Part shown: piece by piece, positions 1 through 10,476 of the stretch
Layout of the letters: every line of letters begins with the position of its first letter
Position numbering within the stretch: the first letter of the stretch is position 1
Source: Bradyrhizobium sp. Ghvi
GTDB taxonomy: Bacteria > Pseudomonadota > Alphaproteobacteria > Rhizobiales > Xanthobacteraceae
Direction: 5' to 3'
NCBI RefSeq assembly: GCF_900115265.1
Contig: NZ_FOVU01000003.1
Coordinates: forward strand, 186,001-250,000
DNA: 64,000 nucleotides
The notes under the pieces: model-generated
Databases searched by the model: none
What the model was told of the DNA's origin: nothing
The model's input: only the letters and a program-made list of their open reading frames with translations
Program-made: the position numbers and the translations under genes

Positions 1-179
1 CCTGACTGCATCAGCTCGGCGACGGTGCGGCCGTCACGCGCGCCCTCGAGGATGAAGTCGGAGATGATCGCGATCGCCTCGGGATGGTTGAGCTTGACGC
101 CGCGATCGAGCCTACGACGCGCCACGATCGCTGCCATCGAGACCAGAAGTTTGTCCTTTTCGCGGGGAGACAGGTTCAT
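1..179 (-). CDS. ureA: Urease gamma subunit, partial (3' end outside window)
   Basis: The visible 59 residues begin [20 protein letters not shown] and continue through [20 protein letters not shown], the typical N-terminal half of the small urease subunit UreA, which forms part of the nickel urease that hydrolyses urea to ammonia and CO2. The rest of the gene, and presumably ureB and ureC, lie beyond position 1. It starts 24 bp after the ureD stop, so it belongs to the same minus-strand unit as ureD and the urea transporter. The ATG is preceded by a purine-rich GAAGAG stretch. Confidence 0.93.
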   Translation of the reverse strand, partial: MNLSPREKDKLLVSMAAIVARRRLDRGVKLNHPEAIAIISDFILEGARDGRTVAELMQS

Positions 180-203
180 GCGAAATCTCTTCAGTTCAAC
201 ACT

Positions 204-1034
204 TCAATTCAGCCAGAGCCGCGGCAAGGCCGCGCCGGTGCGCGCCAGCACGGTCATCATGTCGGAGCGCAAACGCGCCGCATCTTGGGCACAGAACCGC
301 GCCATTGCAAAGCCATTCCAGGCAGATATCCCGACCTCGCCGGCGAGAGAGTCCGATACCGCCCGGATGCGCTCGACCAGAGCCTCGTCGCCGGGCACGA
401 TCAGCGCCGTGCCGATCGCAGAACCTGCCTTGGCGACGGCGGATCGGGCAAGCTTCGCGCCGATATTGCCGTCGAGCCTGACGGTTTCGGCAAAGACCAG
501 CCTGCCGCCACGGGAGAGCCGCCAGCGATCGACGAATTCACCTTGCTCCATCCGCTCCCCCATGGCGGTGCGGCCGAACACGACAATTTCACAAAGCAGG
601 AGCGAGGCGGCCTCGTCGAGCTCGATGTCGAAGCGACGCCGGACGCGGGCGCGATCAAACAGGATCGTCTCCTGCGGCAGCCAGCCGAGATGCGCGCCGG
701 GGCCGACCTTCAAGGAAATATTGAGCTGCGCCGCAACACCCGGCGCGCGATAGACTTTTTCAGCGGCTGCCGTCGTCAGCGTCAAACGCGCGGCGGCGGC
801 GGCCGATATCTCGATGTCAAACCGATCGCCTCCGGCAACGCCGCCGGCGGTGTTGACGAACACGCCGGACAGGCCTTCGTCCTCCGGCGAGGGAAAGCGC
901 ACGCGGAGCGAGCCGGATTCATGCAACGCGCCGCGCCGCGTCACGCCGTCGCGGGCATGCACGTCGAACCGCACCGCGCCCCTGGCGCGATTTGCCTCGA
1001 ACACCGAAGATGCAGCCAAAGCATCGCTGCGCAT
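204..1034 (-). CDS. ureD: Urease accessory protein UreD
   Basis: This 276-residue protein has the UreD/UreH hallmarks: an early GGVAGGDRFDIEI stretch, then LTTAAAEKVYRAPG, LGWLPQETILFDRARVRR and FVDRWRLSRGGRLVFAETVR. UreD acts with UreF and UreG as the chaperone that loads nickel into apo-urease in the cytoplasm. Length is normal for the family. It lies between urtE (36 bp upstream) and ureA (24 bp downstream) on the same strand, so uptake, enzyme maturation and enzyme subunits are probably co-transcribed. Confidence 0.93.
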   Translation of the reverse strand: MRSDALAASSVFEANRARGAVRFDVHARDGVTRRGALHESGSLRVRFPSPEDEGLSGVFVNTAGGVAGGDRFDIEISAAAAARLTLTTAAAEKVYRAPGVAAQLNISLKVGPGAHLGWLPQETILFDRARVRRRFDIELDEAASLLLCEIVVFGRTAMGERMEQGEFVDRWRLSRGGRLVFAETVRLDGNIGAKLARSAVAKAGSAIGTALIVPGDEALVERIRAVSDSLAGEVGISAWNGFAMARFCAQDAARLRSDMMTVLARTGAALPRLWLN

Positions 1035-1069
1035 CCGTCTCCCCTCGCCGGTTGCGGCAGGATTTCTTG

Positions 1070-1765
1070 TTACAGCGCCATCTGGCGGCTGATCTCGCTT
1101 GGGTCGAGATTGGAACGGTCGCAGGCGAATTTCACCGCGCCCCGATCCATCACCGCGAAACTGTCGCCGAGTTCGCAGGCAAAGTCGAGATATTGTTCAA
1201 CCAGCACGATGGCGATGTTGCCGAGATTGCGCAGGTAGGAGATGGCCCGGCCGATATCCTTGATGATTGAGGGCTGGATGCCTTCGGTCGGCTCATCGAG
1301 CAGTAGCAGCTTTGGCCGCATCACCAGCGCGCGGCCAATCGCGAGCTGCTGCTGCTGGCCGCCGGAGAGGTCGCCGCCGCGCCGGCCGAGCATCGATTGC
1401 AGCACCGGAAACAACGAGAACACGTCGTCCGGAATGTTCTTGTCCTGGCGCTTGAGCGGGCCGAAGCCGGTCTTGAGGTTTTCCTCGACCGTCAGGAGCG
1501 GAAAGATCTCGCGGCCCTGCGGCACGAAGCCGATGCCCTTGCGCGCCCGCTCATAGGGCTTGAGGCCCGTGATGTCGCTGCCGTCGAACAAGATCGCGCC
1601 CGAGGAGATCGGATACTGCCCGACCATGGCGCGGAGCAGCGATGTCTTGCCGACGCCGTTGCGTCCGAGCACGCACGTCACCTTGCCCGGCTCGGCCGCG
1701 ATCGAGACGCCGCGCAGCGCCTGCGCCGCGCCGTAGAACAGGTTGATGTCCTTGACCTCAAGCAT
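1070..1765 (-). CDS. urtE: Urea ABC transporter, ATP-binding subunit UrtE
   Basis: A 231-residue ATPase of the LivF/UrtE group. Visible motifs are Walker A GRNGVGKTS near residue 35, the signature LSGGQQQQLAIGRAL near 134-148, and Walker B LLLLDEPTEG just after. It would power the inner-membrane urea importer together with UrtD. The ATG lies 3 bp beyond the urtD stop. The order urtA-B-C-D-E followed by urease genes identifies the substrate as urea rather than branched-chain amino acids. Confidence 0.93.
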   Translation of the reverse strand: MLEVKDINLFYGAAQALRGVSIAAEPGKVTCVLGRNGVGKTSLLRAMVGQYPISSGAILFDGSDITGLKPYERARKGIGFVPQGREIFPLLTVEENLKTGFGPLKRQDKNIPDDVFSLFPVLQSMLGRRGGDLSGGQQQQLAIGRALVMRPKLLLLDEPTEGIQPSIIKDIGRAISYLRNLGNIAIVLVEQYLDFACELGDSFAVMDRGAVKFACDRSNLDPSEISRQMAL

Positions 1766-1768
1766 CGC

Positions 1769-2526
<758 letters not shown>

Positions 2527-2530
<4 letters not shown>

Positions 2531-3699
2531 GACCGCTCCTCCGCAATTTTGGGTTCGGTGACGCCGTCTTCGGCCGCCGCGCTCGCCGCAGCAGGACGCC
2601 TCTCTCTCGAGGCCTCTCGCCAGGCATTGAAGGTGCCGACGATGCCCTTCGGCAGCAGCAGCGTCACCAGGATGAACAGCGCCCCCAGCATGAACAGCCA
2701 GTACGGCGCCAGCACGCCCGAGGTGAAGAACGTCTTGGCGTAGTTGACGACGATGGCGCCGAGCGCCGCGCCGACCAGCGTGCCGCGGCCGCCGACCGCA
2801 ACCCAGATCACCGCCTCGATCGAATTGCCCGGAGCGAATTCGGATGGGTTGATGATGCCGACCTGCGGCACATAGAGCGCGCCGGCGACACCGGCCATGC
2901 AGGCCGACAGCGTGAACACGAACAGCTTGTAGGACTCGACACGATAGCCGAGGAAGCGGCTGCGCGATTCCGCATCGCGGATCGCGATCAGCACCTTGCC
3001 GAGCTTGGAAGACACGACGGAGCGGCAAATGAGGAAGCTGAGAATCAGCGCCACGCAGCTCAGCGCGAAAAGTGCGGCGCGGGTGCCTTCGGCCTGGACG
3101 TTGAAGCCCAAGATATCCTTGAAATCGGTCAGGCCGTTATTGCCGCCGAAGCCGAAATCGTTGCGGAAGAACGCGAGCAGCAACGCATAGGTCATCGCTT
3201 GGGTGATGATCGACAGATAGACGCCGGTGACGCGGGAGCGGAAGGCGAGCCAGCCGAAGCAGAAGGCGAGCAGGCCCGGCACAAACAGCACCATCAGCGC
3301 CGCAAACCAGAACATGTCGAAGCCATGCCAGTACCAGGGCAGCTTCTGCCAGTTCAGGAACACCATGAAGTCGGGCAGAACAGGGTTGCCGTAGACGCCG
3401 CGGGTGCCGATCTGCCGCATCAGGTACATGCCCATGGCGTAGCCGCCGAGCGCGAAGAAGGCGCCGTGGCCGAGCGAGAGGATGCCGCAATAGCCCCAGA
3501 TCAGGTCGATCGAGAGCGCCAGGATGGCGTAGCAGACATATTTGCCCCAGAGCGTGACCAGATAAGTCGGCACTTGCAGGACAGAGCCCGCCGGCAGCAG
3601 CAGGTTGGAGAGCGGGATCAGGATGCCGCAAGCGACGACGATGGCGAGGAAGATCGCCGCGCCGCGATCCAGCGACCGCGTCAGCATGTGAGGGGTCAT
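2527..3699 (-). CDS. urtC: Urea ABC transporter permease UrtC
   Basis: A 390-residue LivM-type permease with many hydrophobic segments and the family stretch LSLGHGAFFALGGYAMGMYL near residues 75-95. It also carries FLICRSVVSSKLGKVLIAIRDAE and EAVIWVAVGGRGTLVGAALG. UrtC pairs with UrtB to form the inner-membrane urea channel. Both ends overlap the neighbours by 4 bp (urtB stop, urtD start), evidence of translational coupling through urtB-urtC-urtD. Confidence 0.93.
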
Positions 3700-5306
3700 G
3701 CTTCCACCGCACGGCCCTTGAGCGCGAACAGGCCGCGCGGCCGCTTTTGAATGAACAGGATGATCAGCACCAGGATCGCAATCTTGCCGAGCACCGCCCC
3801 GGCGACCGGCTCCAGGAACTTGTTGGCGATGCCGAGCGTGAAGGCGCCGACCAGCGTACCCCAGAGATTGCCGACCCCGCCAAACACCACGACCATGAAA
3901 CTGTCGATGATGTAGCTCTGGCCGAGATTTGGGCTGACATTGTCGATCTGCGACAGCGCCACGCCGGCGATGCCGGCAATGCCCGAACCGAGCCCGAAGG
4001 TGAGCGCATCGACGCGCGAGGTGGCGATACCCATCGAGGCCGCCATGCGGCGGTTCTGCGTGACCGCGCGCATCTCGAGGCCGAGCGCGGTGTAGCGAAG
4101 CATCGCGAGCAGGATCGCGAACACCGCAAGCGTGAAGCAGAGGATCCAGAGCCGGTTATAGGTGATGGTGATCTGACCGAGGTCAAACGCGCCGCTCATC
4201 CAGGAGGGGTTGCCGACCTCGCGATTGGTCGGGCCGAACATGGTGCGCACCGCCTGCTGCAACACCAGCGACAGGCCCCAGGTCGCGAGCAGCGTCTCCA
4301 GGGGACGGCCGTAAAGGAAGCGGATGATGCTGCGCTCGATCAGCACGCCGATGGCGCCGGCGACGAGAAAGGCGAGCGGCACGGCGATCAGCAGCGAATA
4401 GTCGAACAGAGCGGGATAACGGGTGCGGATCACCTCCTGCACCACGAAAGTGGTGTAGGCGCCGATCATCACCATCTCGCCATGAGCCATGTTGATGACG
4501 CCCATCACCCCGAAGGTGATGGCGAGCCCGATCGCGGCGAGCAGCAGCACGGAGCCGAGCGACAGGCCATACCAGGCGTTCTGCACCGTGGACCAGATCG
4601 CGAGCGAGTTCTGGATCGAGCCGATCGCGCTCGTCGCGGCCTTCGCGACGGAGGGCGGCTGGTCGGACCCGATATCGGATAGCAACGCAAGTGCTTCCTG
4701 GTCGCCGCGCGCCTTGATGGTGGCGACGGCCTCGAGCTTCTGCACTTCGGTGGCGTCCGGCTTGAACAGCAGGATCGCCGCGCGCGCTTCGCCGAGCGCG
4801 GCTTTGACGGATCGGTTGGTCTCCTTGGCGAGCGCGCTTTCGACGGGCCCGAGCGCGGTCTCTTCGTGCGACTTGAAGACCGACTGCGCGGCCTGGAGCC
4901 GCACGCCGAGATCCGGCGACTGGAGCGTCAGGCTGCCGAGCGCAGCATCGACGCTACGGCGCAGGCGGTTGTTGAGGCGGACGGCGCTGGCGCTGTCTGG
5001 AACACCGGCAACGGCCTCACCGGTCGCGGCATCGATCGACTTGCCGTCGGCGCCGGTGACGTAAACCTTCTTGCTGTCGGGATCGGCCATGAGGCGGCCG
5101 TCCTGGAGAGCGCTGATGATCGGAAAGGCGAGCTTGTTGCCGCTGCTTGCGACCGCGCCGATCGCCTCATCCGTATCGGAAAAATCGTCGTTGGCGAATT
5201 TGGCGACCGCATCCTCGAACGGCCCGGCAAACGCCGGCAGCGCGAACCCGATCAGGAATAGCGAGAGAACCAAGGTCGAGAGACGAGCGGATAGTTTGGT
5301 TGGCAC
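3696..5306 (-). CDS. urtB: Urea ABC transporter permease UrtB
   Basis: At 536 residues it has the two-part structure of UrtB. A signal-peptide-like start (SLFLIGFALPAFAGPFED) is followed by about 200 soluble residues, then a LivH-type membrane domain from about residue 245 with VINMAHGEMVMIGAYTTF and AVTQNRRMAASMGIATSRVD. The N-terminal periplasmic extension is normal for urea-type permeases and distinguishes it from LivH. It starts 80 bp after urtA, across a strong stem-loop. Confidence 0.93.
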   Translation of the reverse strand: MPTKLSARLSTLVLSLFLIGFALPAFAGPFEDAVAKFANDDFSDTDEAIGAVASSGNKLAFPIISALQDGRLMADPDSKKVYVTGADGKSIDAATGEAVAGVPDSASAVRLNNRLRRSVDAALGSLTLQSPDLGVRLQAAQSVFKSHEETALGPVESALAKETNRSVKAALGEARAAILLFKPDATEVQKLEAVATIKARGDQEALALLSDIGSDQPPSVAKAATSAIGSIQNSLAIWSTVQNAWYGLSLGSVLLLAAIGLAITFGVMGVINMAHGEMVMIGAYTTFVVQEVIRTRYPALFDYSLLIAVPLAFLVAGAIGVLIERSIIRFLYGRPLETLLATWGLSLVLQQAVRTMFGPTNREVGNPSWMSGAFDLGQITITYNRLWILCFTLAVFAILLAMLRYTALGLEMRAVTQNRRMAASMGIATSRVDALTFGLGSGIAGIAGVALSQIDNVSPNLGQSYIIDSFMVVVFGGVGNLWGTLVGAFTLGIANKFLEPVAGAVLGKIAILVLIILFIQKRPRGLFALKGRAVEA

Positions 5307-5327
5307 TGGATCACCCCGGCAGAAGTG

Positions 5328-5359
5328 GGGAGAAGGCGGCGGATTAGCCGTCTTCTCCC
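5328..5359 (-). promoter_or_regulatory. Stem-loop between urtA and urtB
   Basis: Read on the minus strand, GGGAGAAG pairs with CTTCTCCC, and an inner CGGC pairs with GCCG around a TAATCC loop. This is a long GC-rich hairpin in the 80-bp gap between the binding-protein gene and the permease gene, without a U-run. Such hairpins commonly stabilise or partly terminate the upstream mRNA so that binding protein exceeds permease; that role is inferred here. Confidence 0.55.
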
Positions 5360-5386
5360 GTCGTGCAGTCGAATGTCAGATCCGGA

Positions 5387-6709
5387 TCAGGAGCCGGAGC
5401 CGAGGCACTTATTGGTCTTGGTGTTGAAGTTGCCGCACTTCTTGCCGACCCAGTCGCCGATCAGGTCCTTGGAACCATCGAGCTCCTTCGACCAGGCGTC
5501 GCCGGGAACGAGGCTCGGGGTCTTCCAGACCACGTCGAACTGGCCGTTGCCCTTGATCTCGCCGATGAACACGGGCTTCGTGATGTGGTGGTTCGGCAGC
5601 ATCTTGGCGACGCCACCGGTCAGGTTCGGGGTCTCGATGCCGGGAAGCGCATCGATCACCTTGTCCGGATCGGTCGACTTCACCTTCTCGACCGCCTTCA
5701 CCCACATGTTGAAGCCGATCACGTGCGCTTCCATCGGGTCGTTGGTCGTACGCTTCGGGTTCTTGGTGTAGGCCTGCCAGTCCTTGATGAACTTCTCGTT
5801 CGCCGGGGTCTTGATCGACTCGAAGTAGTTCCAGGCGGCGAGATGGCCGACCAGCGGCTTGGTGTCGATGCCGGCGAGCTCTTCCTCACCCACCGAGAAC
5901 GCGACCACCGGAATGTCCTTCGCCTTGATGCCCTGGTTGCCGAGCTCCTTGTAGAAGGGGACGTTGGCGTCGCCGTTGATGGTCGAGACCACCGCCGTCT
6001 TCTTGCCGGCCGAGCCGAACTTCTTGATGTCGGCCACGATCGTCTGCCAGTCGGAATGACCGAACGGCGTGTAGTTGATCATGATGTCGTCCTGGGCGAC
6101 ACCCTTCGACTTCAGATAGGCTTCCAGGATCTTGTTGGTGGTGCGCGGATAGACGTAGTCGGTGCCCGCGAGCACCCAGCGCTTCACCTTCTCTTCCTTC
6201 ATCAGGTAGTCGACGGCGGGGATCGCCTGCTGGTTCGGAGCAGCACCGGTGTAAAACACGTTGCGCTCGGACTCTTCGCCCTCGTACTGCACGGGGTAGA
6301 ACAGGATATTGTTGAGCTCCTTGAACACCGGCAGCACCGACTTGCGCGACACCGAGGTCCAGCAGCCGAACACGACGGCGACCTTGTCCTTGGTGATCAG
6401 CTCGCGCGCCTTTTCGGCGAACAGCGGCCAGTTCGATGCGGGATCGACGACGACGGCTTCGAGCTTCTTGCCGAGCACGCCGCCCTTCTTGTTCTGCTCG
6501 TCGATCAGGAAGAGGATGGTGTCCTTCAGGGTGGTTTCGCTGATGGCCATGGTGCCCGAGAGGGAGTGCAGCACGCCGACCTTGATGGTGTCGTCAGCAG
6601 CTTTCGCGCCGGAGATGGATGCCAGACCGAGCATCAGTCCCGCGGTCGCGGCGAGAATGCCACGGCGGCTAAATGACGCCGCTATATCGTGAGTGGATTT
6701 GTTAAGCAT
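5387..6709 (-). CDS. urtA: Urea ABC transporter, substrate-binding protein UrtA
   Basis: A 440-residue periplasmic binding protein. The chosen ATG gives MLNKSTHDIAASFSRRGILA, a twin-arginine-like signal (SRRG then a hydrophobic stretch ending SGAKAAD), with an AGGGAG ribosome site about 10 bp upstream. The open frame goes 35 codons farther but has no support. KVGVLHSLSGTMAISETTLK, FGCWTSVSRKSVLPVF and NILFYPVQYEGEE are typical of UrtA/AmiC-like urea and amide receptors. It is first in the urt-ure operon. Confidence 0.93.
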   Translation of the reverse strand: MLNKSTHDIAASFSRRGILAATAGLMLGLASISGAKAADDTIKVGVLHSLSGTMAISETTLKDTILFLIDEQNKKGGVLGKKLEAVVVDPASNWPLFAEKARELITKDKVAVVFGCWTSVSRKSVLPVFKELNNILFYPVQYEGEESERNVFYTGAAPNQQAIPAVDYLMKEEKVKRWVLAGTDYVYPRTTNKILEAYLKSKGVAQDDIMINYTPFGHSDWQTIVADIKKFGSAGKKTAVVSTINGDANVPFYKELGNQGIKAKDIPVVAFSVGEEELAGIDTKPLVGHLAAWNYFESIKTPANEKFIKDWQAYTKNPKRTTNDPMEAHVIGFNMWVKAVEKVKSTDPDKVIDALPGIETPNLTGGVAKMLPNHHITKPVFIGEIKGNGQFDVVWKTPSLVPGDAWSKELDGSKDLIGDWVGKKCGNFNTKTNKCLGSGS

Positions 6710-6786
6710 GGATCTATCATCTCCCTGACGCAGACGTGAAAAAGACGCTGCGAAACGGCCCCACGGCCGCCTGCGGTTAATGGAAT

Positions 6787-6802
6787 CGCAAGAACCATGC
6801 CA
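6787..6802 (-). promoter_or_regulatory. Putative sigma-54 promoter of urtA
   Basis: On the minus strand the sequence TGGCATGGTTCTTGCG matches the RpoN consensus TGGCACG-N4-TTGC. GG and GC are separated by exactly 10 bp, the invariant -24/-12 spacing. Transcription would start near 6775, leaving a leader of about 65 nt before the urtA ATG. Control by RpoN with NtrC fits a nitrogen-scavenging urea operon. I did not find a convincing NtrC site. Confidence 0.65.
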
Positions 6803-6809
6803 TGGGTCG

Positions 6810-7212
6810 AGCACCTGCCAAGTCTTTGGTCAATCTAGGTAATTTTGACGCGTTTAGGCTTTAGTCGCAACTCGACTGCTCAAAACTTGAGCTGAAGAAA
6901 TGTATGCTTATGCGGCAATCAGCCTATTCTATATGCAAATTGTCGTTGCTGGCTAAAAATCCGGCACAATCATTTTTGCACCGCAATAGAGGCGCGTTGC
7001 AGGCGTGCCTTGAAAGCGCCCCGTCTATGTTCCATATAAGGGCCGAGACCGCTTGCGAATCGAGCGGTTGTAGCAAGCCGCGTGTTCTTAAGCCCGTACG
7101 GGCCTCTGGCTTGCCCCATATCATCCAAGCCATCCGACACCCCAAACACGCAGGTGTCTTCTCGACACCCTTTTGCGCGCGCCCCGCTGATAGCCGGGCG
7201 CCAGCATTTGAC
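6810..7212. other. Divergent intergenic region between urtA and the RNA helicase gene
   Basis: There is no credible gene in this roughly 400-bp gap. An open frame in phase with the helicase starts at 6904, but its roughly 100 residues lack family similarity and the true start is at 7213. The gap holds the urtA regulatory side and a long helicase leader with a hairpin at 7153-7174. Confidence 0.6.
7153..7174 (+). terminator. Terminator-like hairpin in the leader of the RNA helicase gene
   Basis: GGTGTC, loop TTCTC, GACACC, then C and TTTT, ending about 40 bp before the helicase ATG. It has the form of a short intrinsic terminator but sits just upstream of a gene, so it may be an attenuator in the leader. 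Six base pairs is short, so its strength is uncertain. Confidence 0.4.
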
Positions 7213-8778
<1,566 letters not shown>

Positions 8779-8801
8779 CCGTCCACGACCTGGAGATATC
8801 A

Positions 8802-9089
8802 ATGGCTAAGGAAGAGCTGATCCAGTTCGAAGGACTGGTCACCGAAATCCTCCCCGACGCGCGCTACCGCGTGCAGCTCGACGCCGGGCACGAGATCGTC
8901 GCCTACACCGCCGGCAAGATGAAGAAGAACCGCATCAAGACGCTGGCAGGTGACCGCGTGACGGTGGAAATGTCGCCCTACGACCTCGAAAAGGGCCGGC
9001 TGATTTTCCGTCATAAGGACGAACGTCCCAGCGCGGCGGGCGGACCGCCACGTCCCGGACAGCGCGGCGGCCAGTTCCGTCGCCGTTAA
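8802..9089 (+). CDS. infA: Translation initiation factor IF-1
   Basis: A 95-residue protein starting [20 protein letters not shown] with [20 protein letters not shown] and [16 protein letters not shown], a complete S1-like OB fold of IF-1. The usual length is about 72 residues; this copy has an extra tail ([18 protein letters not shown], then an RGGQFRRR end) that is basic and disordered. IF-1 binds the ribosomal A site during initiation. GGAG lies 7 bp before the ATG, and the start is 23 bp after the helicase stop, so co-transcription is likely. Confidence 0.95.
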   Translation: MAKEELIQFEGLVTEILPDARYRVQLDAGHEIVAYTAGKMKKNRIKTLAGDRVTVEMSPYDLEKGRLIFRHKDERPSAAGGPPRPGQRGGQFRRR

Positions 9090-9134
9090 TGGGCCCCGCG
9101 CCCCGGCGCGGCACTAAAATGCTGTTCTTGACGC

Positions 9135-9163
9135 TGATCCGCCGTGGGCCTCACGGCGGATCA
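9135..9163. other. Perfect 12-bp stem-loop between infA and cspA-like gene
   Basis: TGATCCGCCGTG, loop GGCCT, CACGGCGGATCA. The stem is perfect but is followed by AAAAAA rather than T on the plus strand, so it is not a classical intrinsic terminator in that direction. It could protect the 3' end of the infA message or be part of the cold-shock leader. A second GC hairpin without a T-run lies at 9096-9111. Confidence 0.5.
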
Positions 9164-9355
9164 AAAAATCGTGCGTGCCAGGATTGTTTTGGTGCCTTGA
9201 TTCCAATAAAATCAACCAATCGATTTTCGGCCGGACGACATTAGCATCCACCGGTACAGCCGGTTCAGACACGCTGACGACCCTTCCAAAAATTCGATCT
9301 AACCGGCCTGCGCAAGCGGGCACTTACATTGTGTATCTGAGAAGGGACTACCCCC

Positions 9356-9568
9356 GTGAGCATGGGAACCGTGAAGTGGTTTAACGCGACCAAGGGCTAT
9401 GGCTTCATCCAGCCCGACGACGGCGGCAAGGACGTGTTCGTTCACATCAGCGCCGTCGAGCGCGCCGGCCTCGGCTCGCTGCGCGAAGGCCAGAAAGTCT
9501 CGTACGAGATCGTCGCCGATCGCCGGTCCGGCAAGTCGGCTGCCGACAATCTCCGCGACGCGGGCTGA
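9356..9568 (+). CDS. Cold-shock domain protein (CspA family)
   Basis: A 70-residue single cold-shock domain. [20 protein letters not shown] contains RNP1 (KGYGFI) and DVFVHIS is RNP2. It binds single-stranded RNA and DNA as a chaperone. The start is a GTG with AAGGGA 8 bp upstream; an ATG two codons later is spaced too far (14 bp). A long leader precedes the gene, as is usual for cold-inducible csp genes, and a strong terminator follows. Confidence 0.95.
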   Translation: MSMGTVKWFNATKGYGFIQPDDGGKDVFVHISAVERAGLGSLREGQKVSYEIVADRRSGKSAADNLRDAG

Positions 9569-9626
9569 TATCCACGCGTGCCTTGCGGGGCGCGCACACG
9601 GATCAGCGTCAGCGCGCCGACAACAC

Positions 9627-9655
9627 AAAGGCCGTGCGGGATGCACGGCCTTTTT
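9627..9655 (+). terminator. Intrinsic terminator after the cold-shock gene
   Basis: AAAGGCCGTGC, loop GGGAT, GCACGGCCTTT continuing into TTTTT. An 11-bp GC-rich stem directly followed by a T-run, about 60 bp after the stop codon. Confidence 0.9.
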
Positions 9656-9828
9656 CATGTCTGAAGAGCGGATGCGCTCAGTAGGTCGTGCAGGCGGTGT
9701 CCGGGCTATAGCAGGCGCAGGGACGACTGGCGCGTGCGGTATAGGCGACGTCGCTCGCGGCGACGAATCGCGCGGGAGCTGAGGGTCCCGCCGTCGGTTT
9801 CTTCGCCGTTCCTGATGATGTCGCCTTG

Positions 9829-10326
9829 CTAGTTGGCCTTGGGGGCCGTGCTGGCGTTGCCGCTTGCGTTGCTGCTCAGCGAACCGGCCTGGCTCATCGT
9901 GGTATTGAAGTAATTGTCGCTGTCACCGAGCGTGACGCGGCGCTGGCAGATCGGCATGCAGCTATAGGACTCCCGTTCGACACCGCGATAGACGGTGACG
10001 AGGCGGTCGCTCGGGCCTTCGACCTGGATCTGCCGATCGACCAGGATCTCACCGCCACGATCGAGTGCGATGAAGTTGGTGGCGCCGTAGCCCTTGCCAG
10101 TCACGACGATCATCCCGCCCGGCTGAAGCGTGACGTCGGCGATCAGAGGATTGCCGACCACGATCGTAGCCACCTTGCCGGGCAGCCGCACCAGCTTGGC
10201 TTGGTCGACATTGACGGCGATGGTGTCGACCGTGGGCTCAGCAAGGCCAATGGCCGGCGAGGCCAGCACAGCGGCCGTGGCCAGCAGACAGATGCGCGCA
10301 TGACGGCGCAGGAACTCTATACGCAT
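9829..10326 (-). CDS. Secreted pilus assembly protein N-terminal (CpaC-N) domain protein
   Basis: With the ATG at 10326 it has 165 residues: MRIEFLRRHARICLLATAAV opens a signal peptide cleaved around IGLAEP. Then come VNVDQAKLVRLPGKVATIVV, NPLIADVTLQPGGMIVVTGK and GATNFIALDRGGEI, the same domain that opens CpaC/RcpA secretins, without a secretin core. A GTG seven codons earlier is possible but has no ribosome site. Its C-terminus has Cys-Met-Pro-Ile-Cys and a Ser/Asn/Ala-rich tail. It lies opposite the Tad locus and probably works with that machinery in the periplasm. Confidence 0.8.
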   Translation of the reverse strand: MRIEFLRRHARICLLATAAVLASPAIGLAEPTVDTIAVNVDQAKLVRLPGKVATIVVGNPLIADVTLQPGGMIVVTGKGYGATNFIALDRGGEILVDRQIQVEGPSDRLVTVYRGVERESYSCMPICQRRVTLGDSDNYFNTTMSQAGSLSSNASGNASTAPKAN

Positions 10327-10476
10327 ACTCTTACCCCGGGACGTCACAAACCGGCATAATCAATCGAGAAGCGGAGCCGGCGCCCGACCCGGTTAACCTG
10401 CCTGTAATTCGTGAACGTTCCGCAAATTCGCCGACTATTGTTTGAACGGACGGCCTTTTTGTCGGCCCGGCGGCGC

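Noticed and set aside
6805..6835. NtrC binding site next to the sigma-54 promoter
   Set aside because: Only a partial half-site (GGTGC) is present and it lies too close to the -24 element to be a typical enhancer.
6904..7212. N-terminal extension of about 103 residues on the RNA helicase
   Set aside because: No family similarity, and it crosses a terminator-like hairpin; the usual helicase start is at 7213.
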